This document shows positions 1 through 13,200 of a DNA stretch of 64,000 nt, one piece after another (position 1 is the stretch's first letter; every line of letters starts with the position of its first letter). Both the position numbers and the translations under genes were made by a program. Under the pieces are notes generated by a model that saw nothing but the letters and a program-made list of their open reading frames with translations, did not search any database and was not told where the DNA came from. The stretch comes from Patiria miniata (lineage: Eukaryota; Echinodermata; Asteroidea; Valvatida; Asterinidae): contig NW_024037056.1 of NCBI RefSeq assembly GCF_015706575.1, positions 4,426,109 to 4,490,108 of the forward strand, written 5' to 3'.

Positions 1-1190
1 TTGCATGATCGGTACATCGTCAATCTTTGGTTGTCATTACTTCGGGTCTTAATGGAAATCTTGGTTTGAGATTTCCCTTTTATGCTCTTGATTTGACACG
101 AACAGATACCATGTCGCCGGGATATTTGTTAGGCATAAGGCCCACTGCCATACTGTTGCATAAATATTCAAACAGCAGACGGCTTCGATTCATTAGTTTC
201 TTTACTCGGAAAGACCTTGTGAAATAACCAGAGTGTTAAAATTGCTGTTGATTTAAACACTATATACAATGCATTACCGTGAAGAGTGAAGAGTGTTTTT
301 GCTGGGAAGCTCTACCGCTTTAGTTTCATTTCTGAATTCTACACTTTTATTTCTTCTTTCCATTTTATGAACATTTTCTGGCCGGCAAAGTCGACTTGTG
401 GTGTGAACTGAGCTCAGATGTAGCCGTATCGTCAGCTTGGTCGATGTATACCTAATTATTCTTAAGCCTATGCGCTGGTCTTGTATGCAAGGATGAAGAT
501 GATCTATTTAAAAAAAAAATGCCATCCGACCTCCATTCCTCAAAACCTCTCCTAAATGAATATCCTTACTTTTGACAATTACGTGCATATCATACAATTG
601 CCAACCAGGTTTTGGGTAGGAAAAGCAATAAACAGTGTGCAACGTTCTGAAACATGCATCCCGTATATACACGCATGCGCGCACATGCGTAATTGCCGCA
701 AAGGAAGCGGGTTACGGTTCGAAACCTGTACACCTAAACAATTTCACGGTAACAGAGTTTATATATTCAGCCCAGAAGGAGCGTATGTATTATTTTGTTC
801 CAAGAATTATATTACTTCAGCATTGACGACACTTCTGTCAATATATAAACGTCATATAGTGACGTAAACATACCATCAAGCGCTTTCCATTTTCATTTGA
901 AAATCGGTCAAGCGCTACAAAACATGAAATGTACTTGCTATTATTCACAGATGTTTTTACCATACCCAGGTTTTTGATACTAAGTCACAGGGTTTTTGCA
1001 CATGCCTTCCAACGAACCGAACAGAAAATGTCCAGCCGGTTTTTTTAAAGAGCGATCAACTATTAAGGTGACTCTTACTATAATGTTATTGGGAATCACC
1101 TGTTTAATGACGCACCTGTTTTGTCGCTAAACCTTATCGTGGTCGATCAGAAAACACGAAAAACAAGAACTGTATGAAACTCGTACTCAC
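1..1190. other. Intron or flank of the receptor gene, no exon recognised
   Basis: No open stretch here continues the GPS motif in the needed phase on the minus strand. It is read as intron of the receptor gene. Confidence 0.5.
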
Positions 1191-1240
1191 CCTTCATCCG
1201 CTTTCCAGTACCGACAGGTCGGCGTTGAGTCAGGAAATTT
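1191..1240 (-). CDS. Exon 13 of the lectin/GAIN receptor: start of the GPS motif
   Basis: 50 bases, acceptor CCTTCTAG, donor GG|GTGAGT, phase 2 end. It encodes KFPDSTPTCRYWKADE. The 'P-T-C-x-Y-W' pattern is the first cysteine and tryptophan of a GPS cleavage motif. The rest of the motif (second tryptophan, three cysteines, cleavage HL-T/S) should be in the next exon, which I cannot find in bases 1-1190. Confidence 0.68.
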
Positions 1241-4200
1241 CTAGAAGGAAATGTATACACAAGTTTTTTGCCTGATTTTATTAAAGCGAAATTAAGTTTA
1301 TTTTCAGTCTGTAACATTATACTTTTTAATTGGGCAGAACCCGAAATCGCACTTAAAGTTTACCTCCGATAGTTTACTGAGTAGCATACATAAAGCTAAA
1401 TAATAACCCGATAGTGTACTGAGCTAAATTGAGATAATTAATTTGAAATTTGGTAACAAGATATACAGTAATGTTTGCGTTTCAGGTTTGAATAAAAAAT
1501 AAAACAAACTTGCTCTCTTGACTTTCTGACTTACCTCCAAACTGGAGAAGGTGAGTTTCAGCGGTTCGTCTTTGGTTAGCTCAATACTTTCCCTGTCCCA
1601 TCGCCGGAGGGAGATGGTACTGACAAGGCTACCGATCTCGGTCCTTCCTCCTTCCCCTCCATCGTCGATTGTGGAAGGTAGCTGCTCGTGAAGGAGACTA
1701 GCAGTGGACAGAGCTAGCGTAGCTGACATGCCAAAAAATCGACAGATGATGAATTGATTAATTTCGAAAACTCAATTAATTGATTTAAATTGATTGATTT
1801 CGAGTTTATCTTTAACGAAGGAATAAACTACAGATGTATCAACATACCAAACTTTGACATATCTTTAATTAGTCGATATGGCATCAATCTGATTTGTTTT
1901 CTGGCATATTTTATCTTGAGGCTTGATGCTTTTTTAAATCGTAAATTGTTGACTCTGCAAGATGGGAAGTCCTTAGTCTCACCTCCAGCCGCTTTGACGG
2001 AATCCGGCAGAGATAAGGAGAAGCTCTGGTTCCCCAGCTGTCCTCCGAGAGTTTCTCCGCCCTCACAGTCCAAACACAGCGTCAACACCTTCAGGACTGA
2101 AGACAAGAGAATTATTGACGTTTGGAGACAAGTATAAAAGTTCTGTTCTACCAATTTGCTTTGGTGTACCCTCTAGTAAATGGTCTTTATAGGCCTATGC
2201 CTACCTGTGTGCCGAGCCAACTGGTTTTAGTTGGGTGTTGGATAAGTTATATTCAAACAGACTGAGTGGTCCAAAGTTCGTTGATACAAGTTCGGACATG
2301 TAGTTAAGAAAGGGTAAACTGGCTGACTTTGAAAAAAGAATGTTCGTATATTTGCATCTGATTTAAGTTGAAAACCGGACATGAGAAGTTTTCAGTCTCT
2401 TCATAATTATGGATGGCCCTGTTTGGTGGGCTTGATCAATGTACTTTGACATTTCTGTTACCGAAGAGATAAGGTGATACATTGATGTCATTGTACAGGA
2501 GGAGTTGTTTGGTGTTCACAGTGGCAGATCGTAGCATTGTCGACAGTACTGTCACAGAGAAATTCGTGATAAAGGTCCCAGTAAAGTTTCGTAAAACAAA
2601 TCTCATCATTACTGCGACAGTCAAATGCACTCAACCGATTGCTTTATCTGTTGTGCTGAGTGTTAGCAATCTGACGTGCCCTTTTCGAATCCAGCTGCTA
2701 GTCATGTGTTGTGTCCTTGGGCAAGCCACTTCACTCTCACTTGCCTCTCTCCACCCAGGAGTATAAATGAGTACCGGCATTAGCTGGGGAGTAAACTGCG
2801 ATGGACTAGCCTCCCATCCAGGGGAAGTAGAAATATTCTCAGTCGTTTCATACTAGATGAAACCGGAGATAAACGCGGGCTGTATGGGCCACATTGGCTC
2901 GTGACAGACTTGACTCCTTTTTTAACTCTCTTTACAGTATATAAGGTCTACTTCTGGATGAGGTTATCACGTGGTGTCGACATGAAAGCACCATGGTGCA
3001 GGTGATCCATTTAGACGTCGAGCAAACAATGGCGGCGCTAGATTGCATGAAATCAAGCGAGCAGTCTTTCAATTACGCCTGATGAAGTGAAATTTGATTT
3101 GGGGAAGAGAACCTGAAAGACTTTCGTCTATAACTCAATCTTTCACTTTTATTGAATGACCGAAGACGAAGTAATAAAATCAAAAAGACGACTAGTGCGT
3201 GTCTCTCAGACACGAGCAAATTACCTCCAAATTGAATTTGTGTTCAGATGGCATTTTTTTTCTTCAGACGTGACGTGTATCGCTAATCGAAGTCTAGACC
3301 TTAAAGCGTTGTCGTAGTTGCAAAACGTCGCAGTGGATAACTTTAAAGAGAGATCTTTATCAACCTTAAGAAAAGCATAGAGGAACGGGTGTAGTTCAGG
3401 GCGTGTTTCGTCTTGCCGTTTTTACCCGCATCATGTCCATTGCGTCCAAATATTGCAACCGTAGCATTTTGCATTACCAAAATTATAGGTAAAACAACGA
3501 CATACCTATATCTGGAGTCGATACCACGAGGGCTTTGGCGGGCCCATTAATCGATTCCGCCAAACCGTCTACCACGGAATCGAGGGACTTTATGATGGTA
3601 GTAGATTGGTCCTGTGCCTTCTGTCGACACAATTTAAAAAAAAAAATGAGTTAAAAATGTAACAGCCACATCATGTCAACAGACACATTATCATAAGTGT
3701 AACTGGTGATTATCACGCATAGTCAGGTGGCACTTCACCATCGAACAGGGAAGCACAAGGAGCATGATTTAAAACCCAAACAAAGCTCTTGATGATGCAT
3801 TTATTTATCAATATATTGTGGCGTGTTTTTTTTTCAATTCAGTATCTTAAGAGTCGATCCCACTTTTGTACATGATAGTACCGTGTATGTAACGAGAAAA
3901 CCGTGGTCACGTAACGCCACTGCCTACCGTATTTGATGATGCATTCAGCGACGAATACTGCGAGAAAGAAATGAGGCTGTCGATTTCTTCCAAGACACCG
4001 GTGTCGTTCTAGAAAAGAAAAGGACAGATAAAAATGCTGAGAGTTCCAGGTCATTCAAGTTTTTGAATATTCCAATATTAAATTACATATTGTATGTAGT
4101 AGACAGCAAAATAGCTGCATTGTGTTGCATAAACTAGTGGAATTTTATCAATTTGTCCTTGTCACAATGGTTTCGAAATGTGCAGCAATGACCATTCCAA

Positions 4201-7200
4201 CCACGTCTTCTTTGTGACATACTCATACCATGATGGTATTAAATGTTAATAAATTGGACTGAAGAAAGCGTCTTACCGTAAACGTCTTGAGATAGTTGGA
4301 GACATCGTCTCGGACTTGGGTGAGTTCCTCACGGAACGCCTCCAGTGTTTCTTCCTCTTTCTGGAGCAAGAAAAAAGTTTCTGGTTCGGTTCAACTTCAG
4401 AATTTGTGTCGGGGAGGTCTTTAGAGAAAGGCCAATTCGGTTCGTACGTGTGACGTCATTTCAACTTAAACCACTCGAATGACGCACGCGCGCGTTCTCC
4501 CGAGGCGCCAGTGTGATTGGTCTACAGGGCACCGAGTGCGCGCGTACCACCTGTGCGCGCGTACCACCTGCCGATCGCTTGGTGCTACTTCTTTATGATT
4601 AGCTTACCGTTCTGGGTGACGTAGGTGGATGGGTGGATCCCGGACCGACTGCATCCATTACCGTCGTAAGAGGCATTTTGGTGGGCATGGGCTGGCGACA
4701 TTTCAAGCTTTTCGACACTAAAAGGACGAGAAATAAGTTTGGTTATGCTAATTTGCTTACAGCAACCATATGCATTGTACCAAAAAGTTGCAGAAGTAAT
4801 AAGAAATTGGAAAACTTAGAAGGACTTTCAGTTGAATATCTGACCTTTGAATTTACAGGAGTAGCGGTTGACCCGTGATGACTCCGAGGAGTACAGTGTC
4901 TTGTTGAGGATGTAGACGAAGTTGAGATCGGGCACTGGGTGACCGTCTGCCCACGGCCAGCTGTCTTGAGGCTGAAGGGTCTCCGTGCCGTCTAGCCAGC
5001 GGAATGTGGAGTTAGACTTAGTCGCACGGACGAAGAAAAAGTGAAGAGGAAAAAATAAGTATACACTGTCATTATTCTGACGATAGACAACTCATGTTGA
5101 TGTCTTTACTACATAAGCTAGATTACTTGCTACTAGCATGTGAAGAATCCATTCAGATTTCCAAGACTTGCCAGTCAATAGTTTGGACTGGTACTTACGG
5201 TGTCCCTGAAGAGACCAAGCCACACTTCCTGGTCCGTCACAAAGATACGTCTGTCTTCCAGCCCCTTGAGGGCGCTCTCTCCGAATGATTCCAGACTGAG
5301 CAGCGAGGCGTCCCATCGTCGCTGGCAGTAATTTTGGGCGCCGCTCCACGTCTTTTGATCCAAAATGTTCGGCTCTAGAATGCCGTTGATTGGACTGAGG
5401 CAGTGCTTCTTGTATGGAATCCAGTTTGTCGGGCATGATACCCGCTCTGAGGGAAAACAAATCATGAAAATCGATTATTGATAATCGATGATCATATTTA
5501 TCGATTATGTGCGTTATCCAGATTGTGGTAGGGAAGTTTGTCAGCGAAAATTAACGAGGCAGAAAATTTTTAATGGACCTTTTGCATTCGGCAGCCATCT
5601 TTGAGGTGTTTCTTGTTAATTTGGTAACAATGCCATGAGGTCTGCTATTGTGCGTATCCCTGTGCTGCAAGAGCACGTGCCCCTAAGATGGCTGTAAGGT
5701 AAAAGGTCTGTTAACGTTTACGCTACAATTCAAAAGCAACGTTGTTAAAATCCCAGGTACAGAACAGAAAGTGTTCAACATGTTAGTATTCGAAATGATC
5801 ACTACGAACTATTAATTGTTGATTGCTACGAAGTCATTACTTTGTCACACCTATACCTACTAACGTTAGTGCTTAAAACTATGAAGTGTAATTATTAGAA
5901 ATACACTGTATGATATACTGCATGGACAGACTGAAATGGGATGTGATATGTAGACGGTCATGTCGTTAGTCTAGTGTAAAATTCTAGATATTCTATATAT
6001 TTTTGGCGACTTTAGTGTAGATTTCCATTGATCAATTCGCACGTCGTTAGGAATGGGGCTTCATGAGTTTATCTGGGTGTTATGGCATCTACGTGTTTTA
6101 TGACTGATTGCAATTGAGCACACTAGATGAGGGTGGTCATTGACAAGACTTAGTTTGCTTGTGAACAATGATGTTAATGTAACTTCAATGACGTATCGAA
6201 ATTCGTTAAAATACGTGTGTGCAGTATTAGAGTGAAGTTAACACACTCTGGAATTCCGTGCCAAGTGAACTGCAACCCTTGATAAACTAAACTTACCACT
6301 GACAGGGTCGGTCTTAGTAACTGAGAGAGAAAAAGAAAAGTCAACTCCATTTGCCAAAAATCACGCTTGAAAGTAAAATATGGTCAACATAAGATGAATG
6401 TGGTCGCTTATGGTAAGCGTTATTAGGAGAATCCAGAATGTTATAAGGAATTTTGAGGTTATGCCATTTCATGTATAGGTCACACCATGAATACATTGCA
6501 AGATACACATTAGTCTAAGAACTGAGAGAAAAAAATATCGTTGGAAATTATGGAAAAGCTGACACGACATCAAAGTGCGCCGGCCACCGGTTGCCTCGGA
6601 AAGCCCTTTTATTAACTTCGCGGTCGACGTACTGTAGGTCTGTTCTCGTTCATCGTTCATCTATTCTTTACTGTTTGCGATTAGTACAAGACAAAAGCAA
6701 ACGCACACATGCGCCTCGTAGACAAAACCTTTGCTGTTCACAGAAATTATACATAATTCAAACGTCAAAGCATTAAAACTGCTCATTAATTTTAATACAT
6801 GATCGGCTAGAGCAAAATTAGCCTCTTACTGTATAGATTTGCCAAAGGAGGACGACTTTTCCGATGATGCACCGCAGGTATTGCGGGATTTTTACCGACA
6901 GCGGCAGCTTTTCTCTATACAGTATGTTATTACTCATACTGCAGCGTCCCTTTGGCAATTTTGGAGAAGCTGAAAACAATTTCCGAGTGATATGGAATCG
7001 TCCACGCGGAAACTTCAACACGCGTCGGCAAAATGAGACGGTCGGCCATGGCACATGGGAAATCTAATGAGCAAACAAGCTAGTTCCGTCATCCAGAACA
7101 GTCGCCTGCATCTGAGCAGGCCGAAGTCATAACTGATGGCGCAACCAACACTCCTCTTCGTTATGATAACAACTAGCAGTAGGAGGTGTTGGTGATGTAC

Positions 7201-10200
7201 TGAGGCGATTCTAGACAGGAGAAATTCTCCGAGGATTAGAATCGCAGATGTCAAAAGAAATACACCGTCTGATGCGCTACAAGTGTAGGAAGAAATATCT
7301 TCATACTGAAACAAGTCAGTTAAAGTGTTTCACTTGAAGTCCCTAGATCAACATAAAGACACAAAAACGTACAAGGTTGTGTTATTTTTATACAATTATA
7401 TATTTATTGAGTTTAATTCCCTCTGGTAAAGGGTGCCTCAAAAGTCGACACACAGACACACTGTATACCAAAACCTGTGTGATTTTGGACCGCCTGAGGA
7501 TGTTTTAAAAGCAACCTGTGCCAAATTCTGAATTGATTAGTCGCTTATGGCAAACGTCTGTGACCACAGCCGGATGCAACCTGTTCGCTTGCCCCGTTGT
7601 ATGCAAGTTTCCTCGTTGACGCGAGGTTTAAAAGTCCATACGAGGCCTTGGTCAAGGCTAGGTAATTAATGCACACCAAAAAAAACCTGTTGCCATGATT
7701 CGCTGACGCACGATCTGACACGAACTGCGTTTTGTGCTGGTATAGGTCACACAAAATGCAAGCTCAAGTAATAATTAGAAGATTTGCATACCAAAAAAAT
7801 TATAGAAACCTTTGGGAATTATAAACCACACGGCAGCCTTATGAATAAAATTCCCGGCCACATGGGGTTTATTTTTATTGTTTTGAAAATAATTAAATGT
7901 AATGGTTAGTGATGCATGCCGCTGTTACAGTAAAAGAGCGCAGTATTGGTATGAAATGTCCGGGTATTTCTGAACCACCGCAGTTGGTTTTAACTTTCAG
8001 TATCTAAAAATGCCAAATATTGACAGAGTGGTATCAGTGTGCTTTTATGAACGATAGTTTATGAATGTCTGAATGTGCAACAAATCCAACAACATATTCC
8101 TTTTCCGTGACATTTTCATGGCATGACTGTTGTCTCTTTCTGGCAGATGAAGCACCGTCAGAGGGTGTCATTATCCTCCACCCGCCACCACCTTTCCAAT
8201 GCAAGGTGAGGTGTCGTGAACTCATCCAAAATTTCACACCTGCCAATTCATGGAAACAGTATTATACTTGAAGACTGCATTCACTCACCGTGAAAATCAA
8301 TTATGCACCCACCTGTCTTTTATCTTACAACACCTTTTTTAGTCAGAGGAACATTTTACCAGAATTGCGTTTTACCTTTCTGTTCACACTGAGTGCATGG
8401 GCTTATCTTGTCATTATTTTATACGTAATCAATTAATGAATACTAAATGTTTGTTGTTTTGATAAATGCACGAACGTCTTGTAAGAACAGCTTGTAAATT
8501 CGTATAATGTTAGTGTTTACAATCCGTGCAGTGGTGGCTCATTGTCTGTCCGATGTAAGCCCATGAAAACATTAAAGCATTTTCGTTTCAACTTTCAATA
8601 AAAACGCTGTCATACCATGTAAATATAAACACTGGTCGTGTGGCTCGATATACGTCATAGATACTAAATTCGTTGGTACATGTTGAAGGAATAATTCACA
8701 CGGGCCAGCGGTTTTGAATGGAAATCTGCATAAATTAGTTTCTAAAAAAATCTGATTGACTTCACAAAACAGCAGTACAACTCCTTATGTCATATCTGTA
8801 CACTCGACCCATTCTCTCTGTTTTTATTTAGGGTGGGGAGTTGGGGTGGGGAGTTGGGGTGGGGTGGGGATGTCGACTGTACCTTTCTTGTACACACACT
8901 CGGCGTTGTTCACACATTGCCCCACAGATTGGCTGTCACGTGACAGCATACACGTGACGGAGGTGTTTCCACCCGGCGTCGTTTCGCAGCCCAGGTAGGC
9001 GATGTTACCAGCCGCTCCGTCGTCAGACCCGGTGCAGTTCGCCTGTTGAATTGACACAAGTTAAAGAAAACGCTTCCAGATTAATGAACCTGTCGCATCC
9101 CCCGAGACATTAATCCCAGAGATGTTCATTCAAAAAGTGCACTTAGACCCTGCCATTCGTTCCATGCATGAAATTGCAATTAATTTTGAAGTCTCATCCC
9201 GCCGAATTACCGGTGAAAGTGGCTCGGCATGAGTGATTTAAGAGACAATTAGGCTGGAAAATTGAAATCATAATGGATGGCTTTTTCTTGTTAATGTTGA
9301 AACTGATGTGGCGCCGCACTTCAAAGCACCGGACCGGGGCCAATAAAGTGTGCTGACTGGAAAATGGATTTCACTGGAATAGACCAATTAAGGCTATGTT
9401 CATGATGTCTCATGTTAAGAAGTGATCTCGGCCTACATAGCAACAAAATTAGGCGAAGTATGCCTATTTATTTAGGCTACCAGCCAATGAAGGCAGCCGA
9501 CTTCAACAATCATCATTGCACAAATGAATGAATCGGACATAGACCTTTTACAGATAGCCGCCAGACCGGAAAGTGCAATAAAGGTATATGTTAGATGCAT
9601 TGTGGGACATTTTGTGCCGCACAAAATCTCCATTTGTCACGAAAACTGCCCCAGGATGCACTGCGCAGCATACCTTCACTGCACACTTCCGAGTATAATA
9701 TGCACTCAAGTATGCACTCAGATCGCACGAGGGGCGAGCTTTGCTGCGTCTTGCATGTACTATTGTGAATCTAACGATGGTTACCAGTCGGGTTAGGCCC
9801 CAATTCCAAAACTCGGAGACGTCTCCATTTCGGCTTCGCCTGGTATATGGGTCCCCAACTTTGAAAATACCAGCTCAACATATTAGTCAATATTATTTTT
9901 GTTACAGAAATATCAAACTGTTTGATATATGAAGTAAGCGATTTTTTTGTTTTAATTTGATCGGAACAGTAAAAGTTTTTTTTAAAGATAAAGCCAAAAC
10001 GGAAACGCAGCCGAGCTTTGAGAAAGGGCCATCATGTTTAATTTTTAGCCGTGGCGGCTACCTGACCTACAATGTATAGACGTCAGGGCATCGGGAATTG
10101 TCAGGTAAGGGAACCAGACTAATACCTCATTATCCACGAACATCTCTCCTCCGACACAGTCCGTCACGCCCTTGTCACACTCGAACCAGCTCGAGCCCAC

Positions 10201-13200
10201 CGTCACGCTGCAGTTCCTGGTCGTGGCTGCTCGGGTCAGCTGCTTGACCAGGTGACACGGGTATCCGCTGACCTCCAGGCAGATCTGGGCAGTGCGCATG
10301 CCCTCCATGATGCCCATCAAGCATGCGCAGAGGTCGTCACAGGTCTCGTTGTGCCAGAGGGCGCGAGAGACATCCCAAAGACTGGATATCTGAGGAAACA
10401 CAGACCATATGAGAGGGAATAGACAAATTTTAGTTTATAATATATTTTTTGTTACTTTTTGTTTGATAATTTTGTCATCGTTATGTGCCACAGCATTTTG
10501 CATATTACATGATGGGGTGTTTAGACAGCGCTTTAAACTTTTCAATAAGGCCATATGCCCTCTATGAACGCAGACATGAAAGGTCTAATACCCTCTCCCA
10601 TACCCCCACCCCCACCCCCAATCCAGAAAGTCTTCAGCATCTTCAGTAAAAAAAAAAAAAAGAATATAATACACTGGAAATAAATCACAATTATGCTCAT
10701 AAAAGCATCATAAAACTGTCTTATAATAAAAAAAAATCTTTATAAAAGTGATTGTACAAACAGAAGGTTGTCGAGACTATTCGAATAAAGGTGCGTTTGT
10801 ATCGGTCCTTCAATAAATGTTTCGCTTCTAATTTTTTTCCAATTATTTCTTATCGGAAGGCCAGGATGTGTAGTCGGTGCATGATATTTGCTCATTAGGG
10901 CAGGCAGCGTAGTGCGTGAAATTACACATGACAGAAAACAGCTCAGAACAGTCATACTTCATGTTTCAATGTCAGACGTGTCTTACAGATCCACAGTCAT
11001 GTTCTATTTCTATCTTCCATCGCTGGTGACAGGTTCAACATTCAAGGATTCCATGTTTTGAATGGATACCATACGGCACGTAGGCGGACATCGACCCCCG
11101 CTTCAGGTTTTGATTCACGGGATAACTTGATTACGATTCCTCCACGAATGTTCATTCCTCAGCGCCTCGCTATAATTTGCAAACAGCATTGTGTTGTTTT
11201 GCCCTTGGACGTTGATATCGCGCTGAGGTAACGGAATTTCGGCGTGGAAACATTATTACAACAAAATAATCAATTTTTACAACGGCAAATGAGAGTCACA
11301 AGTATGCAAAAATGGAAAACTTTAAAAAAAAAATAAATAATTAAAGCTCATCCTTCCCATTTCTTTTGTCCTGAGGGCCTAGGGGTGCGGATTGTTTTTT
11401 GTATTAAACTATGCCCAAAAACACTCAGAAATATTATTGATATACAAACACAACGACAGTGAAGAATTAATTGTTTTGTACCATTTATTGTTCACTTCGA
11501 ACTTAACATATCACCGATTTAATTTTATATAGGCCTTCAAGTGTATTTTTAAATGTTTTCAAAATGTTTGATGGGCCTATTTGCATAAGCCATAAAAATA
11601 CCTTATTTGACATTATTGGACATTTGAAATTAAAACAATATGTAAGGGGGCAATCTCTAATTCATTGCTATGAAACGTTTAAACTGTGAGTTTGCATTGT
11701 AAAGCTACTAATAAACCGACAAGGTTACTATAAAAACCTGATTCAAAAGTCACTCTACTGATCCGAAAAGCGGCCCTTTGCGGAAGAATTAAGTTACGGT
11801 GATAATATCACATTATGAAATCGAACTTCATGGGTCGTGGTTGGTATGAGAGTCTTTTACACCGTGCAAAACGACCTTCTCTCGGGTGTGACTTATTGGG
11901 AAAACACGCTGGATTCGGCCTTCCGTAGACTTCAGCGATCATCATTATCTCGTATAGTTATACTGAGTGAATACCGTCAGTCAGAGTTTAATTAGATTTA
12001 GCAAATGATCTGCCCGGTGATTTCTTTATGTTTTCGGCCATGGGGTGGTCCAGCGCAGCATGCATGGTTACAGGATGCCTGGACATAATAATAGACGTCA
12101 ATAACCTTGTGTTTGAATATTTTACTATAGTCATTACGCTTGTTTACTTGAACGCATGACATTTTGTTACCATACAAATCTACCCTTGTAGAAGATTTTG
12201 TAGTCTATCCTTATTAAAATAGTCAAAACACACGTCGGTCCAGCCATTTCGTTCAAACTCGGTCTATACGTATGTTCAAATGTAAATGTTGACATGATGC
12301 TCCATTCTCAGTGCATAACATAACTCGTCACCGACACCACGAAGTAACACCCATCTACATACCAGTAAAAACTAGCAATCGGAGAAAACGGCAACTAAAG
12401 TTGAACGCCTTCTAAAACAACACTTTGCGTCAAATGAACCTATAGGCCTACCAGTACAATTTGCATTTAAATTGCTTTATAACGTGCAGCTGGGGTTTAA
12501 TCATATACCAATTTAACAGAAACACATTATTTTGATAATTGGAAAATAATGAGTTTCGTGATGTCGGACATTTAATATGACAAGTAATGGGGTGATATTT
12601 TAACACCTCATTTTGATAATGACATGTTTATTACCGCGCGTGAAGACTGCATCATCGCATGAATAGAATAACTCAGCACTGGAGTAAATTAACGCAACCA
12701 AATATACAATAACTCACCACTGGAGTAAATTAACGCGACCAAACATACAATAACTCACTACTGGACTGACTGGAGTAAATTAACGCGACCAAACTTGCAA
12801 TAACTCATTACTGGAGTATATTAACGCGACCAAACATTATACGACACATTCGCACAATCATCAGCAAAAGACGACAACAGTGCCTTTAAAGTTCTATATC
12901 ATGAACGAATTTATACAAAATGTGTGGAACTCAAAATAGAGCCTCTGGCGGATATTTTTTTTTCATTTTAAAACAGCTTTAAATTATATATAACCGAAAT
13001 GTGAATCTCGTTTGGGGGAGACAGTGTCTTCCGCACGATAATTCGGTTAAATTGACAAGATAACTTCATTGATTTGTCAAAATGTGGGACGGCGGCAGTC
13101 CTATTTGCTAGGAATGTCCCATCGGCAAAAATGTTGTAAGCCTAACTGTGTCCGCGGGCAAACAGGGTAGGAAATCACCGCAAATTGGGACATCACATGT

